The position numbers and the translations under genes were made by a program. Of a DNA stretch of 64,000 nt, positions 1-8,457 are shown one piece after another (position 1 is the first letter of the stretch; each line of letters starts with the position of its first letter). Below the pieces are notes generated by a model. It was not told the origin of the DNA. It did no database searches and was given only the letters and a program-made list of their open reading frames with translations. Source of the DNA: Rebecca billardiae RCC1528 (Eukaryota; Haptophyta); NCBI GenBank assembly GCA_965240325.2, contig OZ251230.1, positions 2,666,001-2,730,000 on the forward strand, in the 5' to 3' direction.

Positions 1-83
1 ACGTTTTTTCCGATGCTGCGTCGGCGTGGTGCAGCAACCGTGTCGTCGTCGGTGCGTGCTGCGGCCGAGGTGACACATGACGT

Positions 84-1637
84 TCAGCGGCCACGGCCGA
101 GCGGCACGGCGGCGGCCGCCGGGAGCCGCACCGCGCCCACACCCGCGGCGGCGCGCGCCGCCCCCACCTCCTGCTGCCGCGGAGCCTGGCCGGCTCCGCC
201 GCGCGCCGCGGCCGCGCCCGTTGGCGTTGACGGCTCGCCGCCGCCAGCACCGGCTGACGCGCCACCGTGCGAGCCCGCCGGGGCGACGCCCGGCGCGCGG
301 CGTGCGCGCGGCGCGCGCGCGGGCGCGTCGAGCAGGCCGCAGCTCGGCGCCGCCAGCGCTGCCGAGCGCACGCGCACAGCCGCGCCGCACGCCGCGCAGG
401 CGGCCACGGCCATCGCGGCCGCGCGCGCGCGCGCCGCAAGCGCGCGCGGGCGCGCGCGCCGCGCGCTCAGCGCGAGCGCGGCGCAGACGGCGAGGGCGAG
501 CGCGGCGGCGGCGGCGCGCTCGCGCGCGCCGAGCTCGCGCGCCGCGGCCGCCAGCGCGAGCGCGCGCGCGCGCGCCGCCTCCGCCGAGCGCCCGCCGAGC
601 AGCCGCAGCGCGAAGAGAAAAACGCCTTCGCGCCGCCGCCGGCGCCGCCGCGGCCGCGGCGGCGCCGGCCGCGCCGCCACCGGCTGCGGCGGCGGCGCTT
701 GGCGGGCGGCAAGGAGCGGTGCGTGCTGCGCGGGCGCGGCGGTGGCGGGTGAGGTCGAGGTGGCCGCGTGCGCGCGCGGGCTGCTCGAGGCGGGGCTGTC
801 CGCGCCGTCCGTGCCGGAGGACGAGGCGGAGGACGTCGAGCACGCCTCGGCCTCCACGCCGCCGCTCGCGCCCGCGGCGGCGCGCGCGGCGGCGCTCGCG
901 AGCGCGGCGGCGCGCGCGGCGTCCGCGTCCGCGTCGGCGCCGGCGAGCGCGGCGTGGAGCGTGCGCGGCAGCAGCTCGAGGAGCGGCCTGTGCAGCGCCG
1001 CGGCCAGCCCCGACGGCAGCGCCTCCGCCGCGCCGTGCTCCGCCAGCTCCGCCGCGCTCGGCTCCAGCAGGACATAAGCCCACCAGAGCTGCCAGCCCCA
1101 CAGCCAGCGCGAAAAGAGCACGCGCGCGCACTCGAGCGCGCGGAGCAGCGTGAGGCGGCGCACGGCGCGGGCGTGCGCGGCGGGGAGCAGCGCGCGCAGC
1201 AGCCCGACCTCCGCCGCGCGCGCGCCCGCGAGCACGAGCCACGCGCCGCCCTGCAGCTCGACGCAGCCGAGCGCGACAGTGCACAGGGCCAGCGTGCGCG
1301 TGCTCGCGCAGCGCACGGCGAGGGCGAGGGCGGCGGCGCAGAGGGCGGCGGCGGTGCCGAGGCGCAGCGCGATGAGCGCGCGCGCCAGCGCCGGGCGCAG
1401 CCCCCGCCAGTCCGCCGCGCACCCCGCGCCGGCCAGCAGCGCCACGGCGCCGCAACCGTGCCGCAGGCTGCACGCCGCGAGGCCAACGTGCAGCGCGCGC
1501 GCGGCGGCGGGGTGCAGCGCGCCGCGCTCGTGGAGCGAGACGGCGTAGGCGCACGCGCACGCGGCGCACGCCGCGCCGGCGCCCACCGCCCAGACGAGCC
1601 CGCCCAGCGCGTCGCGGCGCGGCGGTGGCGGCGGCAT
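84..1637 (-). CDS. Hypothetical multi-pass membrane protein
   Basis: Single open frame of 517 aa from the ATG at 1637. The frame stays open about 90 bases further upstream, but only to a TTG. The N-terminal half has five or six hydrophobic stretches of 18-25 residues rich in Ala, Leu, Val and Cys, for example around GGLVWAVGAGAACAACACAY near residue 12 and ALCTVALGCVELQGGAWLVL near residue 135. A Pro/Arg-rich low-complexity linker of about 100 residues follows, then more Ala-rich hydrophobic segments. I recognise no family. Its stop lies near the left window edge, and its start is about 220 bp from the 3' end of the ABC transporter on the same strand. The extreme GC content opens long frames on both strands, so the alternating hydrophobic pattern is the only real support. 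Additional exons are possible. Confidence 0.4.
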   Translation of the reverse strand: MPPPPPRRDALGGLVWAVGAGAACAACACAYAVSLHERGALHPAAARALHVGLAACSLRHGCGAVALLAGAGCAADWRGLRPALARALIALRLGTAAALCAAALALAVRCASTRTLALCTVALGCVELQGGAWLVLAGARAAEVGLLRALLPAAHARAVRRLTLLRALECARVLFSRWLWGWQLWWAYVLLEPSAAELAEHGAAEALPSGLAAALHRPLLELLPRTLHAALAGADADADAARAAALASAAARAAAGASGGVEAEACSTSSASSSGTDGADSPASSSPRAHAATSTSPATAAPAQHAPLLAARQAPPPQPVAARPAPPRPRRRRRRREGVFLFALRLLGGRSAEAARARALALAAAARELGARERAAAAALALAVCAALALSARRARPRALAARARAAAMAVAACAACGAAVRVRSAALAAPSCGLLDAPARAPRARRAPGVAPAGSHGGASAGAGGGEPSTPTGAAAARGGAGQAPRQQEVGAARAAAGVGAVRLPAAAAVPLGRGR

Positions 1638-1859
1638 GCGCCACGCGCCCAGCAGTGCGCAGAGAGACCAGCCCGGCCCGGCAGCCCGGGCGGCGGCGGC
1701 TGGCGCGGCGCTGCGTCTCGTCAAAGTTGAAAGTGGAAAGTATGGCTGCCGCCTGCGCCGTGCGCACGACTGTGACTACGACAAGGTCGGACGACTCAGC
1801 AGACGATGGTTCCGACACTGTACATCAGCGAGCGGCCACCGCACCCGCCCCCGCCTCAG

Positions 1860-4800
1860 CTAGCGCCGCTTGTCCCGGTCCTTGAGCAGCAGCGTCACGT
1901 ACGCCAGCAGCCGCACGCACCCGCCGATCGCCGCGAGCGAGCGCACGGCGACGCGCACGCCCTCGCACCGCGCGAGCGGCGCGTCTGGGCCGCAGAGCTG
2001 GCCGTACCGGTACCGATCCATCAGCTCCATCGCGGTGAGCAGCGTGAGCCCGCCCTGCGCACCGAGCGGCGAGTACACGCCGAGGAAGAGCCAGTCGACC
2101 ATCCAGCGGCAGAACGAGCCGCGCGAGAGCAGCCCGAACGCGGCGGGCAGGTCTCGCAGCAGCGGAAAGCAACCCGTGAACATAACGGACAGGAGCGCGG
2201 CCACGCCCGCCGTCACCTGTCGGTTGGACGTGACGGTGAGCGAGATCAGGTGCCCCCAGCCCTCGCCCGCCCACTGCGCGCCCAGGCAGGCGCAGTACAT
2301 GCCGCCGAAGCCGAGCCCGCCCGGCCGCACGAGCGCGTGGAACGGCGCCAGCAGCGCGTACGGGTACAGCAGCGTGAGCGGCAGACACGCGAGGTTCTTG
2401 CCGAGCAGGTAGGCGAGAGGCGAGAGCCCGGCGCGCGACTCGCGCCAAAAGTTGGCGCGCTCCGCGCCGAAGATGTCGAGCGACACCTGCATGGACGAGA
2501 TGGCGAGCGCGATCGTGAGCAGCGTGAAGCACTGCTGGTACGCCGTGTTGAGCGTGAGCACGGCGTACCGCGCGCCCAGCGACATCGGGTTGGCCGCGCC
2601 GACCGCCGCCACCTTGTCGGCCACGTCTGGATAGAGCAGCCCCAGCAAGGAGCCCGCGACCAGGCTGAGGAAAAGGTTCTTGAGGATGTTGGGCGTGTCG
2701 CGCGCGTGCTGCGTGAGCGAGCGCGCGGTGAAGAGGCGCAGCTGCTGCAGCGGGCCCGCGATCGTGCGCCCGCCGCGGTGGCGCAGCCGGCGCGCCATCC
2801 GCGTGAGGCGCGGCGGCGCGGGCGGCGCCGCCACGGGCGGCGGTGGCGCTGATGGCGGCGGCGGGCGCGGCGCGGCGCCGCCGCCCGCGCCGTCGGCCGA
2901 CGACGCGGCGGCGCCGCCCGCGCCGGCCCGCTGCGGCTGCTGCTGCGACGGCGGCGGCGGCGGCGTGGCCGAGTGTGCCGCGACCCCGCCGCCAGCCGCG
3001 CCGGGGTAGGGCGGGGGCGTGGCGCCGCCCGCGCTCGCAAACGGTGTGGGCACCGCGCCGCTCAGCGCGGCGGCGCGCTTTGCCGCCTCGCCGCGCACGC
3101 TCGGCGCCTCGGCCTCACGCGCCTCCGCCGCGCCGCCGCCGGCGTTGCAGCCGCCGGCCCCGCCCCCCGGCGCGCCGCCCACCGCGCCGCCGCGCCCGCC
3201 CTCGCCCTCGGCCAGCTCGCTCGCCTCGCGCGCCGCGCGCGCGTGCTGCGCCATCAAGGCCTCGTCAAAATGCACGTGGCTCACAATGTCCATCACCGTG
3301 TCTGCCGCGTTCTCGTTGGGCGGGAAGCGGAAGCCGAGGGCCTCGAAGTGGGGCTGCACGCGCGAGGCGGGGCCCATGTACGCGGTGGAGCCGGTGGGCG
3401 CGAGCAGCAGCAGGTCGTCCAGCAGCTGCGTGCGCGAGCGGGCGCGCACACCAAGAGAGGGGGGCGGGCGGGCGCGGCGCGGCGGCGGCGGCGGGCGGCG
3501 GCGGTCGGCTCGTGAGCGCGGCGGGCGCGCGCGCGCGCGCGCGGGGGGGCACCCTGACCGTGGGAGCGGCGCGCCCAGCGCACGGCGCGCGCACCTCGAA
3601 GACCTGCGCGCGCGGCTGGTGCAGCACCGCGACCACCGTCACGCCCAGCGCCGCGTATCGCTTCAGACTCTGCACCACCTCCAGCGCAGCCGTCGAGTCA
3701 AGGCCTGAGGTCGGCTCGTCGAGAAAGAGGAGGACCGGGTCCGCGACGAGCTCGAGGCCGATGTTGACGCGCTTGCGCTGGCCGCCCGAGATGCCGCGCT
3801 GGCCCTCCGACTCGCTGCCCACCAGCGCGTGCTTCACGTCGTCCAGCCTGCGCGCGGAGGCGGTGAGGGGTGTGAGGGGTTAGGGTTAGGGGTTAGGGTT
3901 AGGGGTTAGGGTTAGGGTTAGGGGGACGGTTGGACGCGCGCGCGCCGCGCCCTTGGCGTGCGCCCCGGCGTGCGCACGCGCGGCCCACGCACCGCCCGCC
4001 CCCACCCGCACCCGGCGCGCTTCGCCACGCCGCCGCCCGCGCCGTGCCGCAGCCCACGCCGCCGCCCGCGCCCGCGGCTACTCACTTGAGTACGTCGGTT
4101 ACGACATCCACGTACTCCGCGACCTCTGCGGAGCTCAGGTCGCGCGGCAGCCGCATGCGCGCGGAGAAGCGGAGGAGCTCCTGCACGGAGAGGACGGAGA
4201 GCATCACGTCCTCCTGCGGGACGAAGCCGGTCAGCTTGTGCAGCGAGCGCACGTCCGCGTGCACCGCGCCGCACCCGTTCACCCACAGCCGCCCGCGCCC
4301 GCCGCTCGGCCGGAGCTTGCCGGAGAGTAGACCGAGCAGCGTCGACTTGCCGCAGCCGGAGGGCCCCATGATGGCGGTGAGCCGGCCGGGGCGGAGCACG
4401 CCGTGCGCGCCCGAGAGCACCGTCGTGCCGTCCCCCAGCGAGAACTCGAGCCCCTCGAACGCCAGCTCGATCAGCAGCGTCGGATCGTGCACCGCCGCCA
4501 TCGCGCAGTCAAAGCTCGCCTCGAGCGCGCTCGAGAGCGCGGGCGCGACGGGCACGCCCGAGGCGGCGGCGGCGGCGCGCGCGCCGAGGCGGGCGAGGAG
4601 CTTGCGGCGGTACCGCCGCTCGCGCAGCCACGCGCGCACGCGCCGGTGGCACGCGCCAAGCAGCACCCAGCCCGCCGCGAGGCCGAGCGCGCCGTACGCG
4701 CAGTCGCACAGCCTCTCCCACGATTTGATCGACGCGTCAACCGACGGGAGCTGCGGCTTGGGCAGACATGCGGCGGCGGCGAGCGCGCGCGTGCGCGCGG

Positions 4801-5254
4801 TGTCGGGGGTCTCGGTCGCGTGGTAGCACGCCACTGACGCGCCGCCCGCCGCCGCCGCCGCCAGCCCAACCAGCAGGCACGCGCTCGTGACGAGCCACCA
4901 CACGCACCCGCCCGACTTGGGGCGGCGGTGCCACTGGAGCGTGTCCCAGAGCTCGGCGGCGTTCTCGCGCACGGTGCTCAGGCTGTCGTGCAGCGGCTGC
5001 GCCGCCGGCGCGCGCCCGCCCGCGCCCGCCGCCGGCTCCGGCTCGGCGCCGTCGGACGCGACGCCGGCCGCCTCCTCCGGCCGGCGCGCGAGCAGCGGCT
5101 CGCGCAGCGGCGGCGGCGGCGGGCCGGCGGCGGCGGGCGGGGAGCGCGCACGGCGGGGCGCCTCGAGGTCCGCCTCGCCGCGCGCCGCGCCGCCGCGCGA
5201 CGCGGGCGGCGAGTCGTCGTCGCCCTGCACCGCGCGCGCCCACGCGGGGAGCAT
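1860..5254 (-). CDS. ABCG-family ABC transporter (half-transporter, N-terminal membrane extension)
   Basis: Three exons, 5254-4086, 3847-3595 and 3425-1860, join in frame to give 995 aa. An ATP-driven exporter of lipid-like or hydrophobic substrates is expected; the substrate is unknown. The order is the ABCG one, nucleotide-binding domain then membrane domain. Walker A GPSGCGKST is near residue 297, the Q-loop Gln near 347, the signature ISGGQRKRV at 409-417, Walker B LLFLDEP near 429 and the H-loop His near 466. A Gly/Ala/Pro linker follows, then about six membrane segments in the last 300 residues. Two extra hydrophobic segments (about 118-143 and 184-202) precede the ATPase domain, as in plant ABCG24/28-type proteins. 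Splicing joins codons cleanly: intron 1 (GTGAGT...CAG, 238 nt) splits a Lys codon, and intron 2 (GTGCGC...CAG, 169 nt) falls between codons just after the HQP motif. Start 5254 is the first ATG that avoids the upstream divergent gene. The family call is firm; the exact start is less so. Confidence 0.9.
3876..3925. repeat. Telomere-like TTAGGG array inside ABCG intron 1
   Basis: About seven units of TTAGGG, with some TTAGGGG variants, on the plus strand. The host gene is on the minus strand, so the pre-mRNA carries CCCTAA units roughly 25-75 nt upstream of the 3' splice site at 3848. Each unit contains CTAAC, which resembles a branch-point consensus. Confidence 0.9.
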
Positions 5255-5479
5255 CGGGCTGATGCGCGCGGCCGCCGGATGCAGCTTGAACCTTTGCAAA
5301 GCTGCGCTGCTGCTGGAGCGCACGCTGTGCCGAAGCCGCGTGCACGCGGCAGCCGGCAGGGCGCGAAGCGCTTTTGGCTTTTGCCTTTTCGAAAATGGAA
5401 ATGGCGGCGCAGGCTGCGCAGATCTCCGCGGCCCTCCGCGGCGAGTCGGCGACACCACAAGGGTGCCTTGGAGCGCGCC
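5255..5479. promoter_or_regulatory. Divergent intergenic spacer, ABCG (-) / exostosin-like (+)
   Basis: The 225 bp between two head-to-head start codons probably hold both promoters and 5' UTRs. The middle is less GC-rich than the flanking coding sequence and contains the perfect palindrome TTTTCGAAAA at 5386-5395. A near-identical TTTCGAAAA occurs in the MORN/STPG divergent spacer at 35306-35314. No TATA box is evident. Promoter function is inferred from gene orientation only. Confidence 0.45.
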
Positions 5480-6049
5480 ATGGCGCCGATGGCGGCCGCC
5501 GCCGAGGACGGCGGCCCGCAGCGGGTCGGGCGCGTCGCCGGCGCCGTGATCGCGGCGTGCGCGTGCGCGCTCGTGATCGGCAGCATGTGGCCGCCGCTCG
5601 AGCGCGAGCGCCCCCTCGGCGTGCCGCCGACCGCGCCGGCCGCGTCCGCGGCGCGCGGCGCGTCTCCGCGCGCCGCGAGCGCCGAGCGGCCGCGCGCGGC
5701 CGCGCCGCTCGGCGGGCGCGCGGCCCCGGCGGGCTCGGGTATCATCCGCATCGCACGGCGCCGCCCACCTCGGCCCGCCAACGCCACGTCCGCCTTCGCC
5801 GCCGCGCCGCGCCGCGCCGACAGCGGCGCCGCGGGCCGGGCGGCGAGCCTGGCCAACGCCACCAACGCGGCCCGCGCGGCGTGGGCGCGGCAGCAGCGCG
5901 CGCGCGGCGGCGAGCGCGGTGCGCCGCGCGTGTCGACCGCCCCGCTTGCCGTGCCCTCGCCGCGCCCGCGCGCGCCAGCCGAGCGCGCCGCGCCCGCCCG
6001 GGGCGGCGGCGCGGCGCGCGGCGGCGGCGCGGCCGGCGGCGGCGGCGGA

Positions 6050-6099
<50 letters not shown>

Positions 6100-8173
6100 G
6101 GCCGCGGCCGCCCCCGGTGGCGGCGCCGTCGAGCCGCTCGCCGAGTGGCGGCGCTACCGGCAGGAGCTGGCGCTGGCGGCGGCGTCGCGCGCCTCGCCCG
6201 CCGCGCGCGACACCTACCTGCGCGCGCGCCGCTCGCGCTGCGCGTCCGCGGACGGGACGTTTCCGCGAATCTTCGCGTACCCGCTGGCCGAGCTGCCGGC
6301 GTCGCTCGTGCAGCCGCCGATGGGGTGGCGCGACACGCACAAGCTGCAGCGCGCGCTGGCGCTCTCGGCGCACGGCACGCGCGACGGCTGGTGTGCGGAT
6401 TGGTTCCTCCTCCCGGTCAAGAGCAAGATGCGGCAGCGGGAATTCGTCGCGCTGGTCACCGAGCACGTCGCCGCGCGCTGGCCGTTCTGGAACCTGTCCG
6501 TGGCGGAGGGGTTCGCGCGGCACCTGCTGTTCCTGCCGGCGGACCACGGGCCCGGGGACGCCGTGTTCTCGCGGCCGAGCGGGGCGGTGCGCAGGCAGCT
6601 GCCTCTGCAGCTTTGGCCGGAGAACCCCGCGCGGCCGTTACTTTTTGTAACGATCACGGGGGACGCGCAGAACGCGTGCGTGGGCTGCGTGCAGCCGCAG
6701 GACATCCGGCTGCCGACGGTGCACCCGCACGTGTGCGGCCCGCTGTGCGGGTACGGCGTGCGCGAGCTGACGACGCACTCGCCGTGGGCGCGCGCGCGAG
6801 CCGGCGGCGGCGCGCTCAACGGCACGCGGCCGTTCCGGCTCTTCTGGGCGGGGCAGGCGCTGCACGCCGCGCGCACCAAGCTCTTCAGCGCGCAGTACGC
6901 GGTGCCGCGCAACCGGCTGATTGACACGGCGTGCGGCGCCAAGCTGGGCAGGGCCGTGCGCGAGCGGATGCTGCGCGCGGGCGTGGAGCGCGTGAGCTAC
7001 GCGGAGGCCATGTGCGCGCTGGCGCGGGGCGCGCGCGCGGCGCCGACCGCAGCGCCCGCGCCCTCCCCGCGCGCGCTGCCTGCGTGCCCGCCCCAGGCTG
7101 GACAACGGCCGCGCGCCCTCCCTAACCTAACCCTAACCCTAACCCTAACCCGCGCCCTCCGCCGCCACGCACGCTTGCCGCACGGCGCGCGCGCGCCCAG
7201 GACTACCGCGGACTTTTGCTACGTCCCGCCGGGGCAGCATGGCGGCGATTCAGATCGGTATCTCCCGGCGGTGCTGTTCGGCTGCATCCCCGTGTGGACG
7301 TCCACTGCAGAGCTGCGCCCGCTGGAGGACCTCGCGGGCGCGCCCCGCCCGGCCGGGGCGGCGGCCGGCTCTGCAGCCGGGCCGTACCGGACCGACCCCT
7401 CGGCGCCCGGGCAGGCCGGCTCGGCGCAGATGCCGGCGGCCGCGCGCCGCGCGCGCGCACGCCGCTTGCTGCGCGCGCGCGTCGACGCGGACGCGCGGCG
7501 GGCGGCCCGGGCTGCTGGCGGCGGCAAGGGCGGCGGCGGCGGCACGGGCGGCGGCGGGGCGGCCGGCACGGCCGCCGCCACCGCTGGCGGCAAGGGCGGC
7601 GGCGGCAAGGGCGGCGGCGTGGGCGGCAGCAAAGACATCTGCTCAGGCGGCGGCGCGCGCCGGCGGCCCCCTCTGCCGGCGCGCGCCAAGTCCGGCCCTG
7701 GGCACGGCGCGGACTTCGTGCCGCCCTCGCTGCACGGCGCGGTGCTCGCGCGCGCGGCGGACGAGGCCCGCGCCGCGGGCTGGTCGTGGGACCTCTGCTC
7801 CGTGGCGGTCGACCTGCACGAGCTGCCAGTGCTGCATCAGTTACTTGACAGTTACTCGCAGGCGGAGGTGCGCGCGATGCGCGCGCGGCTGGCGGGCGTG
7901 TGGGAGCGGCTGCTGTACAGCTCGCTGTACCCGGACACGCCGCCGTACGCCGAGATGGGCGCGCGGCCGCGGCTCGACGCTCTGCACTCGCTCGCGCTCC
8001 TGCTGCGCCGCCGCGCGCTCGCGGGCGCGCACCCGACGGGCGCCGGCGCGATCGCGGACGCGCGCAGCGGCGTCGCGCGGCGCCGCGCGCAGAGCGGGTG
8101 GCCCACGACGCCGAAGGCGCGCCCGAAGAAGCGCTGGCCGCCGCCTGCGAGCTTGCTGCGCGCCGCGGGCTGA
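5480..8173 (+). CDS. Exostosin-like (GT47-type) glycosyltransferase, type II membrane protein
   Basis: Exons 5480-7011 and 7201-8173 join to 834 aa. A short cytosolic N-terminus is followed by a signal-anchor at about residues 17-36, then an Ala/Pro/Gly stem with a poly-Gly run (DNA 6033-6098). This is the usual layout of a Golgi glycosyltransferase. The exostosin-type region starts near residue 263 (RIFAYPLAELP). It includes LLFLPADHGPGD, LFWAGQALHAARTKLF and, across the splice junction, DFCYVPPGQ followed by AVLFGCIPVW, matching the family's FC..P.G...R...A...GCIPV block. The C-terminal WDLCSVAVDLHELPVL region ends the domain. The intron (GTGCGC...CCAG, 189 nt) splits a Met codon, and splicing restores EAM-TTADFCYVPP. 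It happens to be a multiple of three without stops, so the unspliced frame also reads through. Substrate specificity cannot be told. Likely role: surface polysaccharide or glycoprotein synthesis. Confidence 0.82.
7120..7151. repeat. Telomere-like CCCTAA array inside exostosin-like gene intron
   Basis: About five units of CCTAA/CCCTAA on the plus (sense) strand, 49-80 nt upstream of the 3' splice site at 7200. This is the same RNA orientation as in the ABCG intron: C-rich, with CTAAC motifs. Confidence 0.9.
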
Positions 8174-8457
8174 CGGCCGGCCGGATGGCGCCGCGCCGCG
8201 GGGCTCGGCGGCAGCCGGTGACGCTCGCGAGCGGCGGCGTGGCGTCACCACCGCCACCACCACAGGGGGATCTGATGCGAGTTGCTGACAACGATGATGA
8301 GAAAGTTCGCCATCGCGGTCGGAAGCGAAAAGTTTTGCTGGCAGGACGACCAAGACAGTTCGAATGAGTGGGACGGCCAAACCGCCGCTGGACCCGAGCG
8401 GCGTCCCGGCGCCTCACCGGGTGAATGCAGTGGGCCGCTGGCGCAGAGGGCGCTGCG

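Noticed and set aside
1-1730. Long plus-strand Arg/Ala-rich frames opposite the hypothetical membrane protein
   Set aside because: They have no hydrophobic or motif pattern and are what GC-rich third positions produce on the other strand.
3876-3925. A true chromosome end or subtelomere
   Set aside because: The array is short, lies inside an intron of an intact gene, and genes continue on both sides.
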